DNA of 64,000 nucleotides from Dolomedes plantarius (lineage: Eukaryota; Arthropoda; Arachnida; Araneae; Dolomedidae): the NCBI GenBank assembly GCA_907164885.2, contig OU015490.1, positions 206,937,981 to 207,001,980 of the forward strand. The letters run 5' to 3'. Positions 1-14,469 of the stretch are shown here, piece after piece; the stretch's first letter is position 1; every line of letters begins with the position of its first letter. A program made the position numbers and the translations under genes. The notes under the pieces are model-generated. The model made no database searches, was not told where the DNA came from, and saw only the letters and a list, made by a program, of their open reading frames with translations.

Positions 1-147
1 CCAAAGGTGTGTTGCACTTAGATTTAGCAGCACCACTTCAGAAAGTATTTTAGAGTACTTTTCTTGAGAAAAATTGTCTTCTCGTTTACCCGCAATTAAT
101 GCATTTAACTTTTCAAGAAAAAGATCACGATTCACTGCAGTATCCAT
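1..147 (-). CDS. Partial ORF cut by the window edge, possibly KRBA2-like
   Basis: An open frame starts at an ATG (145-147, reverse strand) and runs 49 codons off the left edge without a stop. It has balanced composition and reads MDTAVNRDLFLEKLN, then KREDNF, then YSKILSEVV. A charged 'KRED-F' followed by a 'Y..IL.EV' helix resembles the N-terminus of the KRAB-A-domain-containing protein 2-like integrase-related proteins that are abundant in arthropod assemblies. That is recognition by eye, not a search. The rest of the protein would lie left of the window. It could equally be a chance open frame or part of another repeat. No promoter is visible; the DNA upstream on this strand (148-455) holds the CACCGGTG motif cluster. 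Confidence 0.35.
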   Translation of the reverse strand, partial: MDTAVNRDLFLEKLNALIAGKREDNFSQEKYSKILSEVVLLNLSATHLW

Positions 148-326
148 TCTGTATAAATTAGGGTATCGGAAAACAAATTAAGAAAACGTTGCTCTCACCA
201 TCAAACCTTGCATAAGACTGACAAAGCTGACTGACTCCAAGCAGAACAAAGGGTTTGGCGGGAAACAGCCATTCGCCTCTTTGTCGGCTCCTCTCTTTTC
301 GACCTCCACCAGAGCATATCTGTGAT

Positions 327-445
327 TGCCGACATACACCGGTGAGGGTCCGAATGTACAAGAATGTAAAGAAATATTCGATCTTTCACCGACGTATTTG
401 GTGTTTGTTGACATTCACCGGTGAAAGTCGACATTCTCCAATTTC
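327..445. repeat. Cluster of short CACCGGTG-type direct and inverted motifs
   Basis: Within about 120 bp there are repeated pieces of one motif: 'gacatacaccggtgaggg', 'tctttcaccgacg', 'gacattcaccggtgaaag', 'gtcgacattc' and 'tctttcacgg'. ACACCGGTG and TTCACCGGTGAA are self-complementary. The cluster lies directly left of the long (TA)n tract and may be the end of an unclassified repeat. Confidence 0.5.
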
Positions 446-463
446 GGTCTTTCACGGTAACAT

Positions 464-3802
<3,339 letters not shown>

Positions 3803-3803
<1 letters not shown>

Positions 3804-4223
3804 AAGTAATATAATTGTTTGAGACCTAAGTATACTCTGTGTAGCCTTTTCTTTGTTCCCGGTTACATAAATTCTTGATATACATGCTATTAATAACCCT
3901 AATACGTATTTTAGAATAAAAGTAACGTTTCAACACTTAGTAGTTTTCCGAAGTAAATTTAATGTTGAATATTTTTTTAAATACGATATATGTAGTATGT
4001 TTAATATTATTAATATTAAAGTAGTATGTATAATATTGTTAATTATGAATAAATTCAAAATAATTGTGATTTAATGTAATACAATAATTTGGGACAGGAA
4101 TAATGTGACAGACGAATATTTGGATTCTTACTGTTCTTCATTCAAAGTTTTAAATGAAACTTTTCAATAGTAATAAATTTTACTAGCAGATTTTCTCAAT
4201 TAAATTATATTTACCACTTATGT

Positions 4224-4254
<31 letters not shown>

Positions 4255-6005
4255 GTATATATATAAGTTCGTGACCACAGTAAAATACTATATCCACTTA
4301 ATTGTTTAAAACACTCTGCCTATAACCGCATACTCGTAAACGCCTGATTACAATAGGCAACACAATATACTTAGCTTAGAGTTATTAATATCTGACTGAG
4401 ATTCGTCCTGATCAGTCCTTTTTAATGAAATATACATAGGTATCCCTGAGAAGTATTTCCATGAAATTTCGTACAGCATTCTTTAAGCAATACCTGATAA
4501 TTAGGATTTAGGGTAATTTTTTTAAAAAAATGTTTTAAAATAAAAAAATCACATATTAAATGATTTTTGTCAGATCAGAAAATTTAAAATGTTAATAGTA
4601 AAATTGTTTATAACTTCAGGGATCAAACACCTTTGAAACAATTTCGAGGCACAGAAGGAAAAAAGTTATTCTGATAGAATAGGCTATTGCGCAAATATAC
4701 GAAAAACTAAATATGCCCTATAAACTAATTTTTTTTTACAAACACAATATCAAAATATACCAGTATTTTTTGTATGTAAAACGATTTCCATACAAAAACA
4801 CATTAGGTTTAAAAAATGATAAAATGAGAGAAAATAAAAAAATAAAATTTCTTTATCGTCCCTCCTGCCTTTTATCGATAGCAATCCATTGTATGACTTC
4901 ATTTTATTTTTTTTAAAATTTGTAAATATGCATTAATCCCTTTTTCTAGTCATTTTGTTCCGCATTTTGTTTACACAAAAACTAAAATTCCTCATTGTAC
5001 TTAATAATTGAGAAATTTTCTTATTCTGCAATCACATAAGCCATCACTTTTAGAGTCAGTTACTCAAATAAATCATAAAAATAATGTTTTTCGTTATTCA
5101 CCCACTCAATATACTTATCAAAAATAACTATCTAAATTTCTTCAACTATAAGACAATTTATTAAATTTTTTAAATTCCGATTCCCCATGGAAGCAAATGT
5201 AAATTTATGAAACCAGTTTCCTCCTAATGTTCTTTTTTTATTTACTACATTGACATTTGAATAAACAAAAGAAATTTAAATATTTCATAGTTTAATCCAC
5301 TTTTCCAGTGGACATACATTGCCTTTATTAATTTTCAATAAATATTTAAATGCAAATATAAACAGAATAAATTTATATATTTTTTTAAATTAGGATTTTA
5401 AACTATTTGATATTTATTTGTTCTTTGGCTTGAAGCGTAATAGGAAATGACACTTGTTTGGATTTTTGTTTACACCAAATGAAAAAGAATGCGATGTATG
5501 GAAGATGGGAATTTTTCTATAAGTCTTTGGAATAGATTTAATTTAATATTTTGTTATCAAGGGCATTAAATATCATTTTTTCTCTTATTATTGAGTTACA
5601 GAATAAATATATTTTTTTCTAGAAATTTCTGTCTTGAAATGAAATGCAGTGTAGAATTAATTGTCTTTATTCAGCATAAATCGAATAGTTACATTATAAA
5701 CGAACATTTTTGTGTAGTTAACGAGGCCCTTCAAGGAAATTTAACATGACTGACATTTAATAAATTACATTCAGTATCGATATACAATAGATAAAGAGAG
5801 CATTAAATATTTCTGAAAAGAAAAATTTTAAGGAAATACTTTATTATATAATATACTAATGAAGTTGTAATTTTTAACAACCTACTCTATGTTTTCTCCT
5901 GGAGTTATTTTCTATCACTAAGGTTGTTTATTTTGTTTCATTACAGGTATCTTTTTTAGAGCAAGTGAATCGACTGCTTCTCTAAGGTACCAATTGCGTA
6001 CGTGT
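3803..6005. other. AT-rich DNA with no gene recognised
   Basis: About 2.2 kb of AT-rich, low-complexity sequence. The only distinct feature is a short TATA/TACA patch at 4225-4264. The 67-codon open frame at 4713-4916 is AT-driven, has no recognisable motif and is not called. Confidence 0.7.
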
Positions 6006-6140
6006 TCCCAAATATTTCTTCCTATCATATTTCAAGAGAGAAAAACAGTGCACACGACAGTGAAATATTTTTCTGGGTTAGATTTTTAAAATTAAAACCA
6101 TATATTACATGGTTTTTTGATAAATTTAAAGAGTCAAAAC

Positions 6141-6216
6141 CCACACACACACGCACACACACACACACTCACACACACACACATACACACACACACACAC
6201 TCACACACACACACAT

Positions 6217-6248
<32 letters not shown>

Positions 6249-6249
6249 G
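6141..6249. repeat. (CA)n then (TA)n microsatellite
   Basis: About 95 bp of CA dinucleotides with CG, TC and TA variants, then a short TA run. It lies directly upstream of the Tc1 remnant and seems to have replaced the rest of that gene. Confidence 0.95.
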
Positions 6250-6568
6250 CATAATGATGAAGCATAATTATGAAGTGGAACACCCCATGAAGCTTCCTTA
6301 TACCCCTGATCTCAACATCTTTGAGCATTTGTGGATAATTTTAGAGAACAAAGTTCGTGCTCGGTTTTCTTTTCCACGCACACCACCTGAGATCTAGACA
6401 TCTCTGCACAAGGAATGGGAGTGAATTATCTTTATCTATGTGCAACACATTTAATTGTCAATCCGACGCCGAATGCAAGCAGTAATTAAGGCTAAGGATT
6501 GTCAAACCCCCTACAAATGAAAAATTTGCATTCTTTCACATGTGTTCCTATTATTTTGTCCGGAACAT
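6250..6568 (+). pseudogene. Tc1-like transposase, C-terminal remnant
   Basis: The frame gives LPYTPDLNIFEHLWIIL, equivalent to the 'W..SPDLNPIEHLWD' block of Tc1 transposases; the NPIE proline-isoleucine is changed to IF but the Glu is kept. It continues KVRARFSFPRTPPEI to a TAG at 6396. A later frame gives RRRMQAVIKAKD and TPYK, the usual Tc1 C-terminus. The following 'ttattttgtccgg' (6550-6562) resembles a Tc1 end and runs into TATATA. Upstream parts are missing and replaced by (CA)n. The function in the family is TA-specific cut-and-paste; this copy is dead. Confidence 0.75.
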
Positions 6569-6639
6569 GTATATATACAAGGTGCGCCCATAAAGTAACC
6601 GGACATTTTTTTTTATAAATAAGAAAATATTTCTCAACT

Positions 6640-6843
6640 TCAAATAAATTTATCTCCATCAAAATTATCGCCAAAGGAGTCTACAAAATTTTCCCAGCCT
6701 TTCTTCAAGTCAACGAAACACTGTTTATAGGCGTTAGAACTAACCGTTTGCAAAATATGCGTAAGATTTGATTTAATATTCGAGACGTCTTCAAATCTCT
6801 GTCCTTTTATGACCATCTGAAGCTTCGGAAAGAGGAAAAAAAA
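6640..6843 (-). pseudogene. mariner transposase C-terminal fragment in inverted orientation
   Basis: On the minus strand the frame reads FFLFPKLQMVIKGQRFEDV, then NAYKQCFVDLKKGWENFVD and ends GDKFI with a stop. These are the FFLFPKLK and 'CF.DW..RW..C' landmarks of mariner C-termini. The plus-strand copy at 7470-7660 has the same motifs with many substitutions, so the two arms are not a recent perfect duplication. A predicted 128-codon frame continues past 6843, but its N-terminal part is not transposase in that orientation. Confidence 0.75.
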
Positions 6844-6849
6844 CAGCTG

Positions 6850-7663
6850 GCGATAAGTAACAACACAGCAAGTTTCATGCGTGCTTTGGATAAGCAAAGA
6901 AAACTGTAGATTCGTTTTAATTGAAAATCTGAAAATGAAAAAAAGTTTGTGCTCGATTTGTGCCTCGGATTTTGACAGAACAGCAAAAAGAAGACAGAAA
7001 AGCTTGCCGTGAAGATTAGCTGACAACTGCGCAACAGGATAACAATTTCTTAAACGGTATTATAGCAGGAGATGAGGCCTTCTGGCTACAATACGACCCA
7101 GAAACAAAAAGACAAAGGGCGCAGTGGAAAGGACAGTTTTCTCCCATACAAAAAAAAATAACGGATGTCAAAATCAAAGACTAAAGTGATGCAGATTGCA
7201 TTTTTGATTACAAAGGACTTATTCACCACGAATTTGTTCCTGAAAATCGAACAATTAATCAATATTTTTACAAGGAAGTGCTTTTTTGATTAAGAAACAG
7301 AATAAGGCGAGTTAGGAAGGAACTGTTAGATTCCGGACAATGGTTTCTTTTACGCGAAAATGCTAGGCCAAGTACAGCAATATCTGTACAACAATATCTT
7401 GCTAAGCATTCAATTACAGTGAAAAATGACCCACCATATTCTCCCGACTTATCGCCAGCTGATTTTTTTTCCTTTTTCCGAAGCTTAAGATGGCATGAAA
7501 GGACAGGGATTTGAAAATGTCTCGGATATTAAATCAAATGTTACGCGTATTTTGCGAACGGTTAGTTCCAACGCCTATAAACAGTGTTTCGATGACTTGA
7601 GGAAACGTTGAAAAATTGTATCTCTTTTGGTGATTATTTTAAAGGGGATAAATTTATTTGAAG
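6850..7663 (+). pseudogene. mariner transposase, central and C-terminal part, broken
   Basis: Landmarks in order across several frames: FVPRILTEQQKEDRK-like segment near 6955; IIAGDEAFWLQYDPETKRQ near 7060-7110 (first catalytic Asp within GDE); FDYKGLIHHEFVPENRTIN near 7205; ENARPSTAISVQQYLAKH near 7355; PPYSPDLSPADFF near 7430; and the CFDDLRKR block to GDKFI. The second catalytic position, normally DNA in HDNARPH, reads REN, so that Asp is Glu. Several stops and frameshifts are present. The N-terminal HTH is missing, replaced by the inverted C-terminal piece. It was a TA-target DD34D enzyme and is inactive as it stands. Confidence 0.85.
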
Positions 7664-7719
7664 GCGAGTAATATTTTTTTAATGTATAAAAATTGTCCGG
7701 TTACTTTATGGGCGCACCT

Positions 7720-7721
<2 letters not shown>

Positions 7722-7797
<76 letters not shown>
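7722..7797. repeat. (TA)n between two TIR elements
   Basis: About 76 bp of pure TA joins the right end of the mariner to the left end of the next element. Both elements use TA targets. Confidence 0.97.
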
Positions 7798-7800
<3 letters not shown>

Positions 7801-8448
7801 GGTGTCAAGGGAAGAAGTCCCTGATTTTAAAATGAAAAATCTCGAAAACAAAGATTTGTAAAAGAATGCAACAAACGGTATTTTTATCCTGAAATTTGTA
7901 AGAATTTTATACACCAATTTTCAAAATAGTTACAAAAGCTGCTAACAGATGGCGCTCTACAACTCATATCAGCATACATAAATAAACTCGTACTCTTTTC
8001 AAGCAGGTCTTTGCAATCACGACATCACAATCTTTTCAAAATGTCCACCATTTGCTGTACGGAGGTGACGCAAAGGAACAATAAAATTTGCCATCACACC
8101 CTGTAGTGTTTCTACAGAAATCGATTCAGTTGCCGAACACATGGCCGACTTAAGCTCGTCCAGCATGGTGGGATGGGTCCTGTAGACAGTATCTATTAAT
8201 GTGCTCCACAAAAATAGTCACAAGGACTCACGTCCGGCGAATATGGAGACCAATTCATGCCTCCTCCAGTAAATTGGAGTAAATTTGCCTTACAGCGAAA
8301 TCTGTTAGCAGCTTTTGTAACTATCTCGGAAATTAGTATATAAAATTACAGCTTTCCGATAAATATACCGTTTGTTGCATTCTTCTACAGATCTTTGTTT
8401 TCGAGACTTTTCATTTTGAATTCAGGGACTTCTTCGCCGCACACCCTG
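7798..8448 (-). mobile_element. Deleted mariner-like element with about 150-bp TIRs (copy A)
   Basis: Inverted arms of about 150 bp (7798-7945 and 8303-8448) start CAGGGTGT and share GAAGAAGTCCCTGA, ACAAAGAT and GAATGCAACAAACGGTAT. Both ends abut TA. The 650-bp total is too short for a full element; only a C-terminal transposase fragment remains. A related copy lies at 24470-25073. Confidence 0.88.
8015..8265 (-). pseudogene. mariner-like transposase C-terminal fragment (copy A)
   Basis: The minus strand reads PYSPDVSPCDYF near 8240, then, in an open 64-codon frame (8017-8211), VYRTHPTMLDELKSA, VETLQGVMANF and NGGHFEKIVMS ending in a stop. The order 'SPDVSPCD', 'VYR..P..LDELK', 'N...RL..C....GGHFE' matches the C-terminus of arthropod mariner-like transposases. 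The HTH and first two catalytic blocks are gone, so this is a remnant held between intact TIRs. The exact group (DD34D or a longer spacing) cannot be told, because the second Asp is deleted. Confidence 0.75.
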
Positions 8449-8948
<500 letters not shown>

Positions 8949-9479
8949 ATATGGGAAGAACGGCCGCCGGTCATTGCAAAGAAGAATGCCGCAACCCCAC
9001 ATCACAGTCAACTCTGTAAACACTGGATTACTGGAATGGTAGTCTGGTCGAAAAGAAATGTCGTCGACACAAGATTTCTCGAATTACATTTTTATTTAAA
9101 TCACCGACCACTCCGTTGATATGAATGCAGCAAGTGGAAGTACAGGAATCCGTTCTAATTCTGGATGTCAACACTTATATAAACTTCAGTCCATCACGTG
9201 ATTAAAGGGTGTGTCTTAATAGTTGATTGGTTTAAAGTTCTTTTTGATGTGCAGAACTGATTTAAATCTCTACTGACGCCGCGCCGCGTCCCTTAACTTA
9301 AATTAGACAGACATCTTTAATGATTTTGCCGAAGGCGTTAATAATGGAATTTAACGCGAATGCCCAAAGGGAATTAAATAACTTAAGGGATTAAAAAAGG
9401 GTATGAAATTTGAATAGTAAAGTGAGGAATTAATAGTTTTTAAATGTTAAGAGTGTTGAATTAAGAAATTACTAGTTTT

Positions 9480-9485
<6 letters not shown>
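8949..9485. other. Moderately GC-rich island, unassigned
   Basis: Unlike its AT-rich surroundings, 8949-9310 has mixed composition with gccgcgccgcgtccc (9280-9294), CACGTG (9196-9201) and a TATATAA box-like run (9176-9182). It could be part of an LTR or another repeat, but no partner copy or coding motif was found. The 61-codon open frame at 8934-9119 has no recognisable domain. Confidence 0.4.
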
Positions 9486-9539
<54 letters not shown>

Positions 9540-9572
9540 TTATTTATTTATTTATTTATAAATATATACACA
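9486..9572. repeat. (TA)n plus (TTTA)n
   Basis: About 48 bp of TA followed by five TTTA units and an AAATATATACACAT tail. It lies at the 3' side of the Tc1 remnant at 9575-10000. Confidence 0.9.
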
Positions 9573-9574
9573 TA

Positions 9575-10000
9575 TTCTACTCCTGTCAGTGATATTCCAG
9601 GGCGAATGTGCCGAACACTACTGCAAATGGGCTTGTCGTTGTACAGAGGTCAATGGTAGTCGGTGCTAGGGGCACCGCGAGCACAGCCCTCTTTCTGTCC
9701 CCTTTCTCTTAGCTGCCTATGAATGGCCCTTGCAGTCACTGAAGCACCAGTTGCACGTCGATCGATGATAATGATGAACCTGGGGATGTGAGTGCACTCT
9801 GACGATTGCTCGGTCCTCACGTTCTGTCGTTTCTCTAGGCAGGCCGCTTCCTTCTTGAGACTGTGCTTGGCCATGGTTCACCCATTCCTGTCAACATGGT
9901 GTAACAGTGGCATCGTTCCTATCCAAATATCGAACGATTCACCGATTAGACCAACCGGCTTCTTTGAGCCCAACTACGCGTCATCTCTCAAATGCTGATA
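9575..10000 (-). pseudogene. Tc1-like transposase, N-terminal half, broken
   Basis: On the minus strand, in shifting frames: FER-RVVGLKEAGWSN near 9995 (first HTH), then RNDATVTPC-QEWVNHG near 9900, QSQEGSGLPRETTEREDR near 9840 (the GSGRPR linker), DRRATGASVTARAIHRQLRE (second HTH, 9700-9770) and RQAHLQ-CSAHSPWNITD near 9600, just before where DESRF would come. At least four frameshifts or stops are present and everything from the first catalytic Asp on is missing. The layout matches the intact Tc1 at 61.4-62.5 kb, so it is a dead relative of that group. Confidence 0.75.
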
Positions 10001-10246
10001 TCTGCGTATATTGTTAGCACACCTGTGTGCGAGGCATAGTTACTGTCTACTTGAGTACACGGAATGAAATTCGCAAAGCATTTATGACCTGGAATCGAAA
10101 TTTCTCCACTTTAATATCCTACGAGTTACGCAGTTAAGATGCGCCGCAGCGTCACTTGTTCATTCATTGGCCGCCAAACTTTAAAATTGTGCATATTCCG
10201 TCGAATCAATTTGTGGCTAAATTGTATTACCCCTTCTTGATGCGTC

Positions 10247-10249
<3 letters not shown>
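10001..10249. other. No feature recognised
   Basis: Short spacer between a Tc1 remnant and a (TA)n tract. No coding, RNA or repeat signal is seen. Confidence 0.6.

Positions 10250-10337
<88 letters not shown>
10250..10337. repeat. (TA)n
   Basis: About 88 bp of pure TA, directly abutting the left end of the Tc1-like element at 10338. Confidence 0.97.
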
Positions 10338-10338
<1 letters not shown>

Positions 10339-10589
10339 TCTCTAACAAAAAAAAATCAATGCACCAAGAAACAAAATTTGTGAATGTGAACATGAACAGA
10401 AAAAGAGCGATTAAAACTTCAGAACATTTGAATGATTTATTCCAAAGTTTGATCTTTGCAACGTGTGGAAGTCAATATCTGCGGTCAATGAAGTTGACCT
10501 CTGGAGTGGATTTAACCTGTCACCCGGTGTGGCATAGACTGATAAATTTCCCGGATGGTGTCGTGCGGTATTTCTTGCGAAATTATCTC

Positions 10590-12210
10590 CAACTGTAGGG
10601 CTAAATTGGCCACATTCCGGGATAGTTGCAATCGTTCTCCCATCAAATCCCAAATGTGCTGTATGGGGAATATATCAGGCAAACTAGGTGGTCAAGGAAT
10701 TGTTCAGCGATCTTGAAGGCAATTCATAGTAACACGTGCCTCATGCTTCAGGCATTATCTATTTGAAAAGTAAGTTCGGGATGACTCAAGAGGAACGTCC
10801 ACTAAACGGGTCTACGTAACGATAGTCTACGTAACTCTGTGCTCTAAGCGGTGTCTCTAACGACTACAAAAGGGTCCGGCTATCAAATGAAATGGCAACC
10901 CAGACCTTAACGCCCTATTTTGGGAGTGTGTGGCGTTGGATAGTAAGTGCAGGATCACTACGCAGCCCCGGTCATCTCCAGATATGTCTTTGGTGGTCGT
11001 CAGGACGTATTTGGAAGCGGGACTCGTCACTAAAGACTGTATGTTCCCAGTGCCGTTCCACGTTGATAGAGTTAAGGGGAATGGTCACTTTTACGTACCT
11101 TTAAAAGTATCATTTTTAGACCTATGTTCGTTTGTATGTACTACTCATGATTTTTTCTTGATTTGCATGAAATTTTCTGAGTAATTGCCTATAATACTAT
11201 TTATTATATATTATATATGCAATATTTCAAGGTAATTAAGAAAAAAAATATTTTTTTTATGCATAAAATGTGAATAAGGTTTTTAATGAAACATTTTGCA
11301 GTCAACTACTGTGCGCATTTTGTCGAAATAAATTATTAAGTTACAGTAATAATTGTTTACTATATGTGATTGCAATACTTCAGGCAACAATATCCACCAG
11401 CATGATTATAAAATATATTAAAAAAATCAGTACGTGCTATTTTTAATTAGAAATTTAAAAAAAGACTGAGTAAAACTTTATAAAAAGTTTTTAAAAAAAT
11501 TAAGAATATGTTAAGGTTAATAAATGTTGCTGAATTTTGCTTGTTATCACATATAGTAAAGAATTATTACTGTACCTTAATAATTTATTTTGACAGAATG
11601 CGCACAGTAGTTGACTGCAGAATGTTCGATTTTAAAAAAAAATATTCACTTTTTATGCATAAGAATAATTTTATTATTTTAATTACCTTGAAATATTGGA
11701 TATATAATAAATAGTATTATAGGCAGTTACTCAAAAAATATCATGTAAATCAAGAAAAAATCATAAGTAGTACATACAATCGAACATAGGTCTACAAATT
11801 ATACTTCGGTATGTAAAAGTGACCACTCCCCTTAAGCACAACTGTAATCGGACTTGACTGTGTACAGGCGTGAGAGATAAGTGGCGTAATGGTCAGCGGA
11901 CGCTGCATTCCTCTATCTCAGTCGTCTTGCAATTCTCATGTTGAATAGTTTCGTGAGGGTCACATATCGCACGGTTGATGACCACGAAACCGTTGCTGTG
12001 GCAGCCGATCTGACAATCGGTTTTGACCGCTGACGTCCTGATGATTGAATCTGCCGTCCTGATGTTGACAAGAGTTGACCCACTCTTGTCAGCATCATCT
12101 AATCGCTGCATCACTTCGTACCAGATGTCCAGATATTGTTTGATGTGTCCAACCAGCTTCGTTCGATCTGATGACACGACGTCTTTCAAACTCTGAAATA
12201 TGAACGTAAT
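10590..12210 (-). pseudogene. Tc1-like transposase, broken, interrupted by a MITE
   Basis: The minus strand gives, N to C: ISEFERRRVIRSNEAGWTHQ with RSDAAIR-C-QEWVNS (first HTH, 12060-12196), a second HTH region (11920-12030), LQLCLTLSTWNG spanning the insertion site, FSDESRFQIRPDDHQRHIWR (first catalytic Asp, near 11030), KHEARVTMNCLQ near 10740, and SLPDIFPIQHIWDLMGERLQLS near 10670. In that last block the catalytic Glu is Gln (PIQH for PIEH). Stops and frameshifts are scattered through it. The block order and spacing match the Tc1 lineage at 61.4-62.5 kb. Confidence 0.85.
11076..11831. mobile_element. TTAA-flanked long inverted-repeat element (piggyBac-type MITE candidate)
   Basis: It is flanked on both sides by TTAA (11072-11075 and 11832-11835). 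The ends match as inverted repeats starting GGGGAATGGTCACTTTTACG (right end GGGGAGTGGTCACTTTTACA), and complementarity continues inward for about 340 bp: the CCTATGTTCG, ATGATTTTTTCTTGAT, AATACTATTTATTATATAT and CAACTACTGTGCGCATT segments all recur inverted. No coding sequence is present. TTAA target duplication is the piggyBac signature, but the GGGG start differs from the usual CC(C/T) start, so the superfamily is inferred from the target only. Confidence 0.8.
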
Positions 12211-12340
12211 AAGCACGAATCCTTCGGTGAGAAATTGCTAACGTAGAGGTTAAATATACGCAGTCGAAATGCAACAGAAATTTTGAACGTCAGATCGCCT
12301 TATATTCACCTGCTGGATGCGCAGTTCTGATGCACTGGAG

Positions 12341-13690
12341 CTCTCGCTATTCTTTCGTTGGATACCAAATTTTAATCATTTTCATGTTTGGTCGAAAACT
12401 CTTTGAATACGAAATTTCATTACAATCGAACAACTGCTTCTTGATACTTCGATCTTTTTGTTATAGAGTGTGTACACATGTATTTATGTTTGAATATTGT
12501 GAATCTATTATTATTATTCATGAAGAAATATCAGATTTATCAATTATTTTGGTAAGAAAACCTCTAATTAGGTTTAGCCGAACATTAAAGCAAATATGAT
12601 AAATAAATTATTATTTTCTTTCCATGTATGTTAATTACGTCTCTTACTTTTTAGCTACCAGATTATTAGTATATGATTTTTTATTAGCCATATCACTGCA
12701 TACATCTTAATTAAATATTACGTATAATTCAAAGAAAACACGTCAAAGTAATGTTATTATCACGTGTGCCTTAATTATATTTTGTATTCATCTTCTGGTT
12801 ACACTATCAAAATCACTGCATATGAAATTCATAACTTTACTCTATTATAATTAAGAAGCGAAAAAAATAATTTGGGCTGAAAGTTAAAAATTGGTTGAAA
12901 TTATTTCCTTAAAAAGTTTCTGACGACTTAACAAATAATAATGAAATGCTTACAGTAATGAACGTTAACATCAAATTTCACAGTAAATAATTTAATTATT
13001 CAGAACTGTCATTAGTGCATATTTGCAATTTTTTGTTAGAAGATAAAGTAAGAAGAATTTTTTGAAAGGTTGCGAATAGATTATATGATATTTTATTTAT
13101 TTAGTTCTGTTTCAATCATTTGAGCTGTTAGTCAGACAACATAAAATTTCCATACTTTCTCTATTGTGTGAACAGTAAAACAATTGTTTTGTTTTTTAAA
13201 TTTTATTAGCATTCTTTTACAAGCTATAGCATTACATTTGTATTCAACTGATTGTCATACTGTCAGATTCTTTTGAGAATTAGAAATAAAATGCACATAT
13301 ATCAACATTCCTTTAGTAATTAGCTTTTTGAACTCCTTCTAAACCGATCTGCATTTATAATTTTTAAAAGTTGAATACCCATGCTTCGCTATAGAATAAA
13401 TTTTTATGATCAATTATGTAATTTGATTTATTCAATTTAAAGTAAATTTTGAAGTAAAGTGTTGCAGTTCCTCAAAAGTGTTCACAATATAATTTAACAC
13501 GAATTATCCAACATAAGAAAGAAAGGTTTTAGATTTTTTTTAATGTTGCGGAATTAAAACCCTTTTTTAACCCCCTAACTTTTAAAGGTTGAATTCCCAA
13601 AAATATTTTATAGTGGCCACCTGTGGTATACAGAGGAACCACCTTGCAAAATTTCAGCTTTCTAGGCCTTATGGTTCTAGAGATACAATG
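12341..13690. other. AT-rich DNA with a diverged repeat end near 13370
   Basis: No gene is recognised. Near 13375-13400 the text 'aatacccatgcttcgctat' resembles the 'aacccgcacttcgctacgg' end at 29163. At 13560-13690, 'gcaaaatttcagctttctag' and 'ccttatggttctagagata' resemble the 'gctgaaattttg' segment of the inverted arms at 33.2 and 34.4 kb. These are probably worn pieces of the same repeat family. Confidence 0.5.
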
Positions 13691-13701
13691 ATATATACAT
13701 A

Positions 13702-14469
13702 TAGTAGACGCTCGTTAATTCGAACTCGGTTAATTCGAAATTTCGGTTAATTCGAACTAATCCAAAGGCCCCAAAAATCTTGTATTGGAGTTAATGTTAA
13801 AAATATTTCATTAATTCGAACTAAATTTTTATCAATTCGGTTAGTTCGAACTAAAAATTTGACAAAAAAATTTTGTTTTTCCTCAATTTAACTTTATCGA
13901 TCTAAGTGAAGGCACAATATTTCTTATCAAAAAGTATGTGGCCAAAGCTCTGATGTAAACGAAGACGTATGCACTAATTTCGGTAGAAAACTGCCAGGGC
14001 TTTTCTATACTTACCTGCAGAAAGATATTTTTAATGCGGCCGTAACGGGCAAAGCCATAATGAACTCTATTAAAACTCTGAAAGCATTTATTCAGATGAA
14101 ACCTTCCTCTGAAAATGAATTGAAATGTTTACTTCAAATCGCGAAGTTGGCTGAATAATGTAGGCATCATAAACAAAACCAAACTTTTCCACTTTACAGT
14201 TTTTAACCAAAGTGTAATTCATATTTTTAATTAAAGTTTACTTTCTACTGCATATCTTCTGCTTCATTTTATGATTAAGGAGTGTCTGTATTCCTTTTTA
14301 ATATGTTAATTTTTGATAACATAGTATAATACAATATTTTCTGGGGTTATACATACCAGGAGATTTTTCTTCTTCAGTGATACACTTTTAAAGTTATATA
14401 TTTTCTCTTAACATCGGATAATTAGAACTTTTTTCCGAGAACCTTTGAGTTCGAATTAACGAGCGTCCA

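Larger units (their letters stand above)
6578..7721 (+). mobile_element. mariner element with a rearranged, inverted left third
   Basis: The ends are near-perfect inverted repeats of at least 28 bp, starting CAAGGTGCGCCCATAAAG, flanked by TA (6576-6577 and 7722-7723). The right two thirds encode mariner transposase on the plus strand. The left 260 bp or so (6640-6843) encode the C-terminal end of the same protein on the minus strand, similar to but diverged from the right copy. The element therefore has long arms that could fold back, around a 0.6-kb centre. Either a second copy recombined in opposite orientation or an end was lost and replaced. Confidence 0.85.
10338..12340 (-). mobile_element. 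Tc1-like element split by a TTAA-flanked insertion
   Basis: The left end, 'ctctctaac' then 'aatcaatgcaccaagaaa', is a diverged version of the end of the intact Tc1 at 61306 ('cactcatggac', 'attagcgcaccaagaaa'), after a (TA)n tract. A Tc1 transposase is read on the minus strand from about 12196 to 10590, interrupted by the 756-bp element at 11076-11831. The right terminus is not recognisable, so 12340 is approximate. Confidence 0.75.

Noticed and set aside
6134..6328. Cys-Val-rich small protein
   Set aside because: It is the reverse translation of the (CA)n repeat.
12330..12599. 89-codon plus-strand ORF
   Set aside because: It is AT-driven, has no recognisable domain and partly overlaps the edge of a Tc1 remnant.
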